A stretch of 64,000 nucleotides of DNA, taken from the NCBI GenBank assembly GCA_019671005.1, contig CM033714.1, positions 55,723,741-55,787,740 on the forward strand, read 5' to 3'. The position numbers and the translations under genes are program-made. This DNA is from Hibiscus mutabilis (Eukaryota; Streptophyta; Magnoliopsida; Malvales; Malvaceae). The notes under the pieces are model-generated. The model was not told the origin of the DNA and did not search any database. It saw only the letters and a list, made by a program, of their open reading frames with translations. Numbering within the stretch: position 1 is the first letter of the stretch; each line of letters begins with the position of its first letter. Below are positions 35,614 to 47,125 of the stretch, in pieces.

Positions 35614-35864
35614 TATGGTTCGAGCTGCGCGATTGTGGAGGAATTTTTACTATAGATTTCGTGGAGCGATGTTGAAGACATGCAAGAGGAGTATTGCTGC
35701 AACGAGCTTTAGTTGTAGATGAGTAATTCTCAATTGATTCAACGGTGCTTCAATGGATAGTACATAATTGGAGTTGTTGAAGACTTGGTGGCGGTGCTTC
35801 AATGGATATTTGGCTTACGTAAAAATTGAAGCTATTGAAGACCAATGCTCAGATAGAGTCTGTC

Positions 35865-35876
35865 AAGGGGGAGATT
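35865..35876 (+). promoter_or_regulatory. Polypurine tract of mini-element K
   Basis: AAGGGGGAGATT directly abutting the 3' LTR start. Confidence 0.9.
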
Positions 35877-36424
35877 TGTTATATTTTGACTCAAATTCTA
35901 ATTGGTAATTAAGTTGGGTTTTATTATAATTCTAGTGGTTGAAGATTACTTGATAATTAGGATTTACTTTAATGAGTAAATAGCTATTTTAGGTAGGAGA
36001 TCTTATTGAATAAGGTTTCTTGGTGATCAAGTATTTGGGTCTATAAATATAGACTAGGTTTAACCTTTTGAATTATGAGAGAATGAAAGAATAATAGATA
36101 GAGAAAATTATTCCCTTGAGAGATGTAACCACTTTTAGGTTCTCTGCAACTATTGTGACTACGTTGTATAGATGAGTATTGTAGGGATGTTGGGAAGAGT
36201 GTTTTGGTTCCACTGATTCATGGGATTTGTACATCGGGTTTTGGGATTACATGGGTTATCATGTATTTGTACTCTTTGTGTTCTCTACGTTGATAGTGGA
36301 TTGTTCGTTTCTCTCGTCCATAGAGGTAGGCTATGCTGAACCACGTTAAATCTTGTCTCCTATGCATGTCTTGGTTTATGTTGTTATCGCTTAGGTTATT
36401 TTGCCGCATACCAAATTCCTAACA
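35877..36424 (+). repeat. 3' LTR of mini-element K
   Basis: 548 bases, collinear with 35061-35599, with a few substitutions and small indels (for example an insert GAAAGAATAA-like near 36087). Confidence 0.93.
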
Positions 36425-36769
36425 AATTCTATAATAAATCATTTTATTTTATCAAAATACAATTAAAATACCTTTAGAAGATTACATGGCATAATTAGTC
36501 CTTAAAGATTTTTAGCATGCACTCGTTATCAATTTAGTCACTGTAAAACACTTGTACAATTATTCTTACTCATTAAAAGTCATTCAATTTAAAAACTACT
36601 TATTTAATAAAAGAATTAAATAATATCAATTAATCCAAAAACCGTAATTCAAATTTAATTCACATTTTAAAATTCTCAGAATCAATTTAATTAACCAAAA
36701 TTACTTTCCTAACTAAACTAAACTGGTTCACCTAGCTGATTCTTCCAACCCAAATTTTGGGGTGTTACA

Positions 36770-37167
36770 ATCTTATTAACTTCAACTTCCAAGTTCCTAT
36801 TATCCCACTTCACTCTTCTCTCAATCACCAAAAGTTGAAATATGTAAGGGTCATTTACCTTAACAACTTCATTCATCTTAAACACATTCTTTGAAACTTT
36901 GTCTTAATAAGTTATAGATGTCGAATTACTTACTAACTTTTTTGGTGGTGCTCCATTATTGCTCGCAAAGCTTTCACCAACCATTTTCTTCTTGTTTTCA
37001 TACAAGCTTCCCAAGTCAATTTGTATATCCAATTTTTACGGCATGTGCCACTCGACCACCAACAATAGCAATTTCTAATGGTGGGTGACACTAAACTCCA
37101 ATAACTTGATCATCGATCTCCCTATCAACACTACCGACACCAACTACCTTGATACTCTAATTCTTTT
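36770..37167 (-). other. Unidentified remnant with a mostly open minus-strand frame
   Basis: Between E3 and F3. From about 37020 downward the minus strand reads LGSLYENKKKMVGESFASN, then APPKKLV, a stop, then EVVKVNDPYIFQLL and VIERRVKWDN. I do not recognise the family; it is most likely internal sequence of a retroelement whose LTR is F3 or E3. No PBS could be confirmed next to F3. Confidence 0.35.
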
Positions 37168-40100
37168 TGAAGCACTCGACACCCGGCTTAGGAGTAAACC
37201 GAGTTTTAAGTGCTAAAAAGACTAAGCAAACAAATAACTTGAAACTCAAGTTAGTATTATACATAGCTATCAAAAGAAGATTTCTTGGGACTCAAGGTAA
37301 CATTCGAATGGAACAAGCTTCATTCAACTTAAACCACTTTAATCAATCGAAGTAAAGAATAGTAGTCTATCAAATTTTAACAAGTTATGTTGTACTAGAT
37401 CAAAAATAGGTCTAACTTATAACACAAGTCAGTATTCGAATAATTTAAGGAATTAACCTATGAAACAAGCTTAAATTATGATTGTTATGCCACAACCAAA
37501 CTTAAGCTTTTATGCATATCTAGCCAAGACTCAATCTAAGTTCAATTTAACTTGTTGTGCATGACCATCGTAGCAACCCTATTACATTCATGTACTATAA
37601 CCAAACAAGAATCATACATTTTCAACGTAGCAACCATTCTTATATCCAATACCAAACTTAAGCAACCATTACCCTATAGTATACCTAACATTCATCCATA
37701 ACCATCAAAAACATCCAACTATTCGAATCCTATGTTTAGAGATTTATAATCATAGCTCAAATTTAGGTTATACATGCCAAAATAAAAAGGAACATATGCA
37801 AGTACAAATACCAAAGTGCCACCATCCTAGGAGTTAATACAAGATAACAAAACATACTCTCAAGATGATCTTGTGACTTGATTAAGCTCCTTGAGAAGAT
37901 AAGCTTCCACAAACTATCCTGAAATATAGTGAAAGAGTTTGTAAGCATAAGCTTAATGAGGAAGTTTAAAGCATTCAACAAATCAAGGTTTCTTTCACTA
38001 TAGACGTAAATTCATGAAGTTCATTTATTCTAGATAAGGATTCCAAGGTAAGCATCTCAAAACAAGTTTAACATCAAACATGATTAATCTACCTCAAAGC
38101 ATACCATTCGATTAGCAACAATTAAGCATGAATATTCATCTTGTTCCAATTAAATTCATCCATTTTAATGCAAATCTTCATTTACAAATAATCTCATCAA
38201 ATAGGATTATTTAAGAGTCAAAAGATATTCATTTCTTGATAAGCAAGTTACCATAATTAATTCTAAATTTAGCAAATTTCATTCATATTTGTTTATTATC
38301 ATAGCCTTGTGAATCGAATTCTCAGTCTAGGTACACGAGTCCCCAACCAACTATCGCCCATAAAATAACATATAGTACTCGCAGTACCGATCAATCCTTC
38401 CTACTGTCGCCAAGTGACCACAATACATCCCTCATGTTGTCGCCAATAAGGACCAACGTCCCGGACCGTAGTCCACCCTAACACTGAGCTTTGTGGACTC
38501 TATGGCTTGCCAACTATACCTAAGACTGACTCGAAACCAAAGCTTTCACATTTATCATCTTTCTTACATCGAAGTGAGCATAGCTTCTTATCATATCATC
38601 ACATCAATATCTCATTACCCATTTATCAATTTGGGTAATACATATTCACCTCATGTGAATCAAGATTTTCATTCCATTTATTCGGATGACATCATTGCCA
38701 AAAACCATTTTCAATACATTTCACAACATGTCTTTTAACTCAAGCAACATCACATAGCATTTTTAGCACATTTGTTCGAATGGCATCATTGCCAAAATCA
38801 TATTCAATACTTTTCACAACATGTCTTTTAGCTCAAGCAAGCATCATAAAGCATATTTAGCACCTTAACACATAGTTATATTTCCAAACTAAATTGCATA
38901 ACACAAAGAACTTACCTTGCATCCAGTTTGCTTATTTATATCATTAATCAACCAATTTTAGCAATTATAACTAGAAAACAATGCTCGTGAGGGTTATCAG
39001 CCCATCCCGAGACTTTAAACTACACTCACAAGTCTTTCCGAGCTAATCTTGATTTATGATTACAATTCCTTTTTGCCTTTCTCCAACCGAATCCACTCTA
39101 TGTCCCACTTGATCAATTCCTTCTTTGTCTAGTTATAACAAAGTTCAATTATCATTAGGAACCATTTTTAGTACTTCATAATCGTAAAACGGATCACTAA
39201 CAAACAATTGATCAAAAACAGCCCCCTTATATTCATTCAAATACCTATATAATCATATAATCATAGGGCAATCTGCTATGCATCAATGATCATTCTCATT
39301 CTTCCTAAACTGCCGCTTCTCATTCCTTTAAGTATTTTACACTTAGCTATATGTCTTTATACACAATCAAAACTGCCTTCACACATTTATACATATAATG
39401 AATCATAACAATACATTATGATTGTGTATATGTGCAAAAACAGTTTCATTCGAACTTATAGACACCAAAACTAAGCAGTTTACACACAATTACATTTGAT
39501 CATTTTAAACAGCCTCTTGTATCATAGACACATTTTCAAGTATTAAAACAGCCCCCTAGAGCATCACATTTTCTTATGACAGTCTAAACAATTTGTATAC
39601 ATTTCATAACTTCAAAACAGTTTCGGTTAACAATTCACCATTATAAAACTGTTCTATGCTTTTAAACACACATTTACATTTTTCAAAACAGTCTTCTAAG
39701 ACTTGCTACAAATACCATTCTGTTCTACTTTTTCTTTGGTATGTATAAATGCCTTAAAACAGTCCCTGATTTTAAAGCAGATTTTTACTCATAATTCTGC
39801 AGCTATATGCTCAATTCAACCCCTTTAATGTCCCCAAAATTGTTGTAAAATCTGCCTTGTTACATTCGTAATCTAGTCTACCTCTAAACAGCCCGAAATA
39901 AATTCATTCTCACACAAAACAGTCCCCCTCAACAACTAAACAGTTTTCCCCCTGTTTTAAGACATAAAAACAGTTTGTATTCTCACTCAAATACGACTAT
40001 ACTGTCCAAATCACATGTACACAAACATTTCATTGAAATAATCCTCTACTTACAATCGAAACAGTCTTGATTTCCATACTCATGCATTTACATTCCCTAA

Positions 40101-40712
40101 TAATTCAAATATGTAATCTAATATGCTATGACACCTAAATCTTATAAAGTTTCATCGACCACAAACAAGCATTTCAACCATTTCAAAATTTCTTTCATGA
40201 ACCTAATAGCAAGACATTATAGACATCATAAAAGCATAGAGCTAGAATTCATAATCTATGCTAGAAATCAAATTGAGAGAAAGGAACGAGAAGCACCTTT
40301 ACCTTTCTCAAAAGTTAACCGAAATGGTATCCCTAAGAATTCAAATCAAACTTAGCCAGATTTCAAGCATTCTAACGTTTCTCTCTCACTCTTTCTCACT
40401 AGGTAATCGGATGAATATTCAAGGAAGAAGATGGCTCTTGTTTTGTTCATTCAATGCCGAGTATACTCCTTCCCTTACACTTAGTTGTCTAACAAATTGA
40501 CAAGTGTAATGCCCCTTTTTACTCTTTTATTTAGTATGCAATCCAACAACTTGTCACAATTTCTTTTAGGTCCTTTTTACAATAGCTCTCAAATTGTTTT
40601 GGTTTCTATTTACATCCTAATTTTCTAATTTACTTATTCCCAGAGATGTTTCCATCAATTCCAGCCACATTGAACTATCATTAAGATTCTAAGTCATATT
40701 TGGGGTATTACA
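37168..40712 (-). mobile_element. LTR F3 of the F family, probably solo
   Basis: On the minus strand it starts TGTAATACCCCAAATATGAC at 40712, like F2's start, and ends near 37168 with degenerate CCGGGTGTCGAGTGCTTCA. Shared middle features are the GTCGCCA patches at 38330-38480, the GTAAGCATAAGCTTAATGAG motif at 37941, and CTAGGAGTTAATAC near 37825. Length about 3545. No domains. It is single in this window; the partner may have been lost by recombination. Confidence 0.65.
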
Positions 40713-41223
40713 TTTTTGAAACTCGTCCCCCATGCTACCCTGAATTGATTGGTCGTCAACTTTAGTATCAGTCAGCGTTCACGATTCGTCAAACACTTGG
40801 GGGATTATTGTGCTTGGATTGTATCGCCTTTGAAAATCATTTTTCTATGATGTTGGCATTTCGTTGAACACATGGTGATCATTTCTATTTCGATTGTCAA
40901 ACTCAGAGTCGATTGAGGAGATCTAGTGTGAAGGAAAAGATTGTCTCGCAATTTCATCTCTGAAAAAGCAAATCGCTTTCGAATTGTGTCAATAAAATTG
41001 TCTCATCCGTCCAACTGTCGCCACCTCTACATCCACCGAAGTATTCTTTGCTACCCTTTTCATTCGAAAAGACGTCATAGTTACCTGATGATGATCCTCT
41101 GTTCCATAGAATTCGAAGAAATTGTGAGATGAAGTGATCCATTCTTCTAGGTCTCCCTGTAAACACTAGAAGCTCGACATACACATGCTTAGGAGAAAAT
41201 AGAAAAGCATTATATAGATTCAT
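40713..41223 (-). pseudogene. gag fragment of a Ty3/gypsy element, frameshifted
   Basis: Downstream of the LTR and PBS-like leader at 41224-41475. The minus-strand frame at 41223-40954 contains ELLVFTGRPRRMDHFISQF (canonical LPVFTGDDPEEWI-like) and LRILWNRGSSSGNYDVFS. In another frame the same DNA reads EFYGTEDHHQVTM, so a frameshift lies within. This is the N-terminal gag of a gypsy element; 3' parts are gone, cut by F3 at 40712. Confidence 0.6.
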
Positions 41224-41242
41224 CTCTCAATGAAAGCACTAA

Positions 41243-41475
41243 TGTAATGAATCTTCCAACAACATCAATAGTAACAGTAGAAGAAATAGAGAAAAGAGAT
41301 AAAAGCAGAAAATAGGTTTCAGCAAGGAACACTGAACCTGAATAGAAAGTAAAATAGCCGCAACCAATGTTTACAAATTTCATTATCTTTCCCTTGAGCC
41401 TCTTGACTTATTTATACTAATAATATTACCGTCTAGTTAATCTAAAAGTTAACTAATTCAAGTGTTTCCTTAACA
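41243..41475 (-). repeat. Short 5' LTR of the gypsy fragment
   Basis: On the minus strand TGTTAAGGAAAC (41475) to TTCATTACA (41243), 233 bases, with TATAAATAAGTCAAGAGG inside. Followed by TTAGTGCTTTCATTGAGAG, a leader common in plant gypsy elements at the PBS position. No second LTR in the window. Confidence 0.6.
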
Positions 41476-41481
41476 GATAAT

Positions 41482-41775
41482 TTATGGTTCATTACAATTT
41501 GCTTCAACAAGAATCACGTCCTCCTCAAGCAGCTCTATATCATCATCATCCAGGACATTGCTTTTGTCATCAGTAGATGCTCCAGTGAATCCGGTGACCA
41601 TATCTTTGTAGGAAATTAATGGCCGACCAAAGGTCGGAGCATCGCATGCCATATGCAATTTAGCCTCGTTGTCAATTGCATTGGAGAGATCAGGAGGGGC
41701 CTCATTCCTTCGGCGTTGTTTATTGGGCCGTCTTGGATCAGCAAAGGAGTCGGGATTTTCAGGGGGAGAGGACAT
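41482..41775 (-). pseudogene. LINE ORF1 N-terminal fragment (DUF4283-type)
   Basis: The 97-codon minus-strand frame starts MSSPPENPDSFADPRRPNKQ and has PLISYKDMVTGFTG followed by the acidic run DDDDIELLEEDVILVEA. SYKDMV plus an acidic ELL block is the usual start of plant L1-type ORF1 proteins, upstream of the DUF4283 RNA-binding domain, which is missing here. It stops at 41482, seven bases from the LTR of the gypsy fragment, which probably inserted into or next to it. Alternatively it is a host DUF4283 gene scrap. Confidence 0.55.
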
Positions 41776-43655
41776 ATTTTTCCAATGATTTTTTAATAAA
41801 ACAATAGAAAATAAAATTAATTTTCTTTTTTGTGCTTAAATTGAAAGATTACATTCTCATATCGGGATTTAAACTCATACAAGATAAAAAAATATGAGCA
41901 TCTTTAATCACTAGGTCAATCAATGGATCTCATAAAATTAATTTTTTTAGTATCATACGAAGGATATCAATTCATATGTGATGGGTAGCCCCTTGCACTT
42001 GCGGCCTAAAATAGTGAATTTTATTAATATTTATGAAAAAATTTAATTATTTTTATCATTACTCAATGGGTTTTTTATATTTTATGAATTTTTCAATTTC
42101 AATATTTTTAATAAATTTTATACTAGTTTTTTTTTTCCATACATTTTTACATTTTTTGTATTTCATAAATATCTTTATAACTTTTGATAATTTTTCCTTA
42201 TTATTTTTAATGATTTTAACTTTTTGATGAAGCCACAATTCCATAATATACTAAGTGTTGACATTTTATTTACATGGTTGTTATTTAAAGTTACTATTGA
42301 CCAACTAATAAAAATTGTGAATGAAAAAGACTTAATTATTATTTAATTAACAATGAAAGTTTAATTGGATGCAAAATTAACAAAAATGGACTTAATTAAT
42401 TTTTTCAATTTTCATCAAGAACTTTTTCGACCTTTAAACCTTTTATTTTTGAATTTTAAAAAATTGTTTTGCTTTCTAATAGTTAAAATTTATAATGTTA
42501 GAATTCGAACTCACGATCTGACTTAAAAAAACTTAAAACCTATATTCAAAAAAAAAAACTTAAAACCTCGTCCCGCTGCTAATTGTTGGTTATAGGAACT
42601 AACTAGCATTTCATAAACTTTCTATAACTCCGATCGTAATGAAAAATAGAAGCAATAATGTTTTGACGACTTGAACAACTTGTTACTGATGATTGATGCT
42701 TGTTGCTGAGCCGTTGTAGCCGAATTCATTGAATAATTATAATACCTCCGATAATTTGATATATTAAGTAAACTATTATTGCACAATTATTAAATGAAAT
42801 CAAGTTTGGATCATTGGGAAGTCGTACGGAATTGGAAATGGATGACGAAATGAAATGAAGTTAACGAGAAAGCATAGTATAGTGAATAACATAACGTGAG
42901 ACACGGATCGGTTGCTGATCCAACTGATTTGCCAATTGACCACTTTAGATTAAAGGTGCACGTTAAATTAAGTCGAATCAAAAAAATTAAATTATTCAAA
43001 TTGATCATATTTTATAATTTAAATTTTATTTAAAAAATTTAATTCGAATCAAATTTATAAAATTCAAATAGAATGTTTAAATTTTTATACAATTTAATTG
43101 TAATTATTTATAATGTAATTTCAATTCAAACAACCTTCTCTATAAAATATGAATATATATTTTTTCATATGCGACATATATTTCTATATATTTTTATATA
43201 AGTATATATATCAAAAAAATTGGGACTCATTAGAACATAAAATTCAATCTACTAATTACTAAAAATTTCGAATTATTCAAAATTACATTTTACAACTCAA
43301 ATTTTATTTGAAATTTTTGAATTCAAGTCAAGAGACAAGTTTTTTTCGCATCGATTCGAAAAATTCAATTTTTTCGTACTTTAGATCATTAAAATCACAC
43401 ATCAAGATTCTCTGAGGTCAGCCAAAAATATGGTCAACTCTTATCTAGGGTCTTGATTTATTTATGGTTCATCCATCCATTCATGCCATTTTGACAAAAA
43501 AAACTACTTGCGGGTGAAAAAAAAAACATGATATAGGTGTCTACAATAATGAATCCGAGAAAGCATCCAAACATGATTCAATACTCGCCATAGATTAGTA
43601 TCCAAAGCTCTTGTTGCTAACAGTTACATAGGCGTAAAACTCACCTTCTTACCCC
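41776..43655. other. AT-rich intergenic DNA downstream of the peroxiredoxin gene
   Basis: Very AT-rich, with poly-T runs (42030-42230) and repeated TTCGAAT/ATTCGAA words (42960-43380). I see no coding exons, LTR termini or structured RNA. The part next to 43655 contains the 3' UTR and polyadenylation region of the peroxiredoxin gene, whose end I cannot place. Confidence 0.5.
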
Positions 43656-46600
43656 TCAGATTGCTGCGAAATAATCTTTGCTGAGTTTAGGGTCTGGTTT
43701 CATGGATTTCTCCCCGGGCTTCCACCCAGCTGGGCAAACTTCATCTGGGTTTTCCTGCACATATTGTAAGGCCTGCAGGAAGTGCAAGCCCAAAATGAAA
43801 GTGACAAAAACCATGTTATAAGGCAACATGTTACAAAGGAAACTTCACCATAAAGCATGCAAAATCTTAAAATTCAACTCTTAAACCGATTTGGATGCTA
43901 GGTGGCAGCTGGGAGAGGTCCCCAATACCCTGGCCTCCATAAGTGGCACTAACATGTATCAAAATGGAACTTTAGACTATTGCACAACCGACCTAGTAAT
44001 ATATATTTACCTGGAGTGTTCGCATTGTTTCATCAACACTTCGCCCAATTGCAAGGTTGTTAATAGTAGAGTGCTGGATAACCCCCTCCTTATCTATAAT
44101 GAACAGTCCTCTCAATGCAATTCCCTAACATCCAAACTGAATTTGTAAGAATCATGTTTCCAATAGGGCAATGTGGGGATAAGCAGAGTTAAGAAGAAAC
44201 ATGAACAATCCCCTCAGTTTTTCGAATAATTGTCATAAATGATGCATCATGCATGTGCATGCATTTCATTGGTCCAGATAATTCCTGAACTTACTTACAA
44301 AGTGAGGATAGTTGATATCCTAAACATCAATCCTAACAATGATTGGGAAGGAAATGTCTTTGCAGGAATTACTCTCTGCTAAAGCTGAAGCAATAGAATT
44401 TGTGAATCATCAAGTACAAAAACAAAACCCATAAATTCTTTTTAGAAGAATAGTGCTGCTTTTTCTCAAATCAAGCATTAGAATGTAGGGAGACTCCATG
44501 TTGGTAGACCTTGGATGCACAAGTCATACCCGCTTTTAGAAAATCATAAGATTGGAAGCCATTCAGCCATAATTTCATCTTGGAAAGATTGAGAAAGATG
44601 GCATGGGGCTGGAAAACAACATGAACTTATTAATACAAAACCTTCACGTTTGACCCAACAATCTTGGCTTACCAATAACTAAAAGAAAAGAAAAGAAAAG
44701 AAGAAAAAACAGTTCACTTTTTAAAACAAAACCTTCGTGTTTGACCCCAACAATCTTGGCTTGCCAAACATTAAAAGAGAAGTAAAGAAGAAATATAAAC
44801 CCATTCGGTGACAATCCAGCCGGCCATGGGCACATCCTAATAATTGCCAATCGTAAATAAAACCCACCAAATGTGATATGCAACATTCTTACGTGCAACA
44901 TATTCAAAATGTTACAGAAAAAATGACAGTTTGCCACCCCAGGATTAGATACTAGAAAACACGAAGTTATCTCATACCTGATCAGGAATCAGCACTCCAT
45001 AAGATTTTGAAATTGACTTGGTGACATCAGATACAAGTGGATACTTCAAATCACCAAGGCCACCAGATTTTCTATCTGTTTGAACCCAGGCAAGGTGAGA
45101 GAACTGCATAAAGGGTAGCCTGAGGTTAAGTTTTGTATACCTTGGATGCAAAAACATGCTAAACTATAATGTATCGAAGTACACTTCATTGGAAAACTAA
45201 AAATGCAGATGCTGCAACACAATAAGTATAATCTATGCTATTTTAAACACAATTACACAGACAATAAAAGAAAAATAAAATACCGAGCATGAGCTTAGCC
45301 TTTAGTATAATACCCAACTTCTCCATATTCTATAAGCAAATAAGCAGCGTTCACTGGAGATTATGCAACTTTAGAGATGATAAAGTAACAAATCTTTAAT
45401 TGATTGTAAAGCATTAATGCATCATTGATGCCAGAGGTTTTCAGTGACAAGGAGCTTACAACACTGTCGATAGAAACACCTAGTATTTCTGTGTTTAACT
45501 TCTCGAATTCTTCATAACGGTCACTGAAAGCAGTTATCTCTGCGAGAAGAAAGAAATTGGGAGGGCAGAAGTATGAATAAGTACCAAATATCATATAAAA
45601 CTTCAGCATAAATGTTCAGACAGAAACAAACCTGTGGGACAAACAAATGTGAAGTCCAATGGGTAGAAGAAGAGAATCACATATTTCTTCCCAATGTATT
45701 CAGAGAGCTTGACCTGAAACAATAATGCCCAATCCAGAATGAAGTTAGAAAAGAAAAAGTTTCATATCAAAAGGAGAAAAGTAGTGAAGGGCCTAAATAC
45801 ACTTCAACAAACATCCAGAAAATATACATTGATGAACTCCTGATCAAAGACAGCCTCTGCCTCGAAATCTGGAGCAGTATTTCCCACCAGTGGAAGCTCA
45901 CTCTGCAAGAAATTTTTGAATTGAGAAAAGATGAAGACACAAAACAGAAGATAAGACGGTGCCATCAAAACTTTAATAATATGCTCGGAATAAACGAATT
46001 CCAAGATTCTTTTTGAATTTCACTCGCATTTGTAAGAAATCAACAAAAGTATTGATTTTAAACAATATTAATTCATTTAAAACTGCGTATTCACAAATGC
46101 AGTTAGCTTTAGCTTACTCCTTCGCAATTTCAATGGCCTCTAATACCCGCAATAATCACACTCGTCAATGCTGGCTATGCTCATCATAATAAAGTTGATT
46201 AAAATCAAAACCGGTTATTAATTCCTCATTACAAGCTCGTTCTAACTAATTCCTTTATAAAATAACAAAAATGTTCACTAATCAGCGCCAAAGCCTGAAC
46301 ACAGCCTAATAAAAGCTTATTAGCAATTCACATTAACAAAAATAAATAACTAAATATACTAAACATCGCATTACAGTCTCTCTCGCCTCCTCTAAATCTA
46401 ACTCAAACAATTAGCGCAATTTATACACAGAAAATAGATATGATTCAGGAAATTAAGGGGATAAAAACAAAGAGGCATATCATACGCTGGCTTTGACGAG
46501 CAAACTCCTCCGAGAACGCGGGGCGCGAGAGACGGAAAGCGAGCGGGCGACACGAGAAAGGAGAGGGGCACGGAGACCGGTGAAGGAATTGGGGAGAGGA

Positions 46601-46686
46601 AGGTATTGGGAAATGGGGGAGAAAACCCTGGGCCTGGGGTTCGAGGAGATGAGAGCAGCGGTGGTCGAAGCAGCGGAGCAAGCCAT
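43656..46686 (-). CDS. BAS1: Chloroplast 2-Cys peroxiredoxin, seven exons
   Basis: A thiol peroxidase that reduces hydrogen peroxide and alkyl hydroperoxides in the chloroplast stroma, recycled by NTRC or thioredoxins. Exons on the minus strand: 46686-46486, 45902-45828, 45713-45632, 45539-45460, 45103-44978, 44124-44011, 43772-43656. All introns are GT-AG, and the joined frame is 795 bases (264 residues plus TGA). Residues 1 to about 66 are a Ser/Arg-rich transit peptide starting MACSAAS; the mature part starts near SELPLVGN. The peroxidatic Cys is in FTFVCPTE (residue 117) and the resolving Cys in DEVCPAGW (residue 239). The GGLG (160-163) and C-terminal YF (260-261) motifs of overoxidation-sensitive peroxiredoxins are both present. 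The start ATG is preceded in frame by TGA at 46696-46698. Looks intact; paralog A versus B cannot be told. Confidence 0.97.
44635..44798. repeat. Tandem duplication in intron 5 of the peroxiredoxin gene
   Basis: ACAAAACCTTC(A/G)(C/T)GTTTGACCC...CAATCTTGGCTT occurs at 44635 and again at about 44726, each followed by an AAAGAAAAG purine run. Two copies about 90 bases apart, moderately diverged. Confidence 0.85.
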
Positions 46687-46788
46687 GTCTGTGTTTCACT
46701 CTCAATCTCTCGCACTGGAGTGGTAAGACTGTATAAGGAGGAGAAATGAAACTTCTGGAATGTAAAAGGATAAGTGGAGGGCATGGGT

Positions 46789-46795
46789 TTTTATA
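46789..46795 (-). promoter_or_regulatory. TATA box of the peroxiredoxin gene
   Basis: The minus strand reads TATAAAA, in the context CCCACTATAAAAACCC, 103 bases upstream of the start codon. This would give a 5' UTR of roughly 70-75 bases. Confidence 0.65.
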
Positions 46796-46799
46796 GTGG

Positions 46800-47125
46800 G
46801 TTACCCGCCTCCACACATTTTGGGCAAACCGGAGATTTAGCTCATCTGATTCTGAACAAGTGAAGCTCGTCTCTTTTTCTTTTTTCTTTTTTAGATTTTA
46901 ACCTTTTTTTTAAGTTTGGGCCTTTGCCCAATTCTCATGTTCAACTTCAACCCAAAAATATAACTATCTTGCTTTGGTAGGAATAGTAACTTATTGAGAG
47001 AATCAAATTAAGTATTCAATTTAAATTATAAAAGTACTTTGAATTTTACTTATAATTATAAACATGTGATTAACAATCAGATGGTTTAATGGGATGAGGC
47101 ATTAGATCCCTTAAGTAAGGTCAGG
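46800..47125 (-). promoter_or_regulatory. Upstream region of the peroxiredoxin gene
   Basis: Non-coding. The minus strand has GGGCAAAGGCCCAAAC at 46915-46930, containing GGCCCA, the site II type motif (TCP-factor target) common in promoters of housekeeping and organelle-protein genes. A pyrimidine-rich run on the plus strand lies at 46870-46915. The region is closed at 47126 by the LTR of element G1. Function is inferred from motif and position. Confidence 0.4.

Larger units (their letters stand above)
35061..36424 (+). mobile_element. Mini-element K: non-autonomous TRIM-like LTR retrotransposon
   Basis: Two near-identical direct repeats (35061-35599 and 35877-36424) start TGTTATATTTTGACTC and end CCTAACA. 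Between them lie only 277 bases, beginning with the tRNA-Met PBS TGGTATCAGAGC at 35602-35613 and ending with the PPT AAGGGGGAGATT at 35865-35876. Flanks AATTT and AATTC form a 5-bp target duplication with one mismatch. No coding capacity: it needs proteins from another element. Total 1364 bases. The LTRs (539 and 548) are longer than in classical TRIMs, so a small LARD or a deleted Copia relative are alternatives. Confidence 0.92.
31819..36769 (-). mobile_element. LTR E3 (B/E1 family), host of element B, interrupted by K and another insertion
   Basis: On the minus strand it starts TGTAACACCCCAAAATTTGG at 36769. Patches match E1 in reverse: around 32740-32900 the AATCTAAACTCC and AAGCTTTCGCC region (E1 4530-4680), and around 32032 the GCATAAGCA...GCCTAGTGAG motif (E1 5613). 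At 31819 it is cut by element B; the rest of E3 is expected beyond B's other end, off-window. It contains mini-element K and a probable solo LTR. It is more diverged from E1 than B's LTR is, consistent with greater age. Confidence 0.65.

Noticed and set aside
41954..42010. Possible tRNA-like fold near GATGGGTAGCCCCTTGCAC
   Set aside because: No T-arm with GGTTCGAATCC nor acceptor pairing could be found by eye.
42033..42244. Opposed frames of 64 and 61 codons rich in Phe/Ile and Lys/Asn
   Set aside because: Products of an AT homopolymer-rich region on both strands.
46398..46816. Two overlapping minus-strand open frames (128 and 123 codons) around the first exon of the peroxiredoxin gene, and a plus-strand frame at 46493-46726
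   Set aside because: They are other frames of the Ser/Arg-rich transit-peptide exon. The frame at 46686-46486 joins exactly to the downstream exons and has the expected peroxiredoxin sequence.
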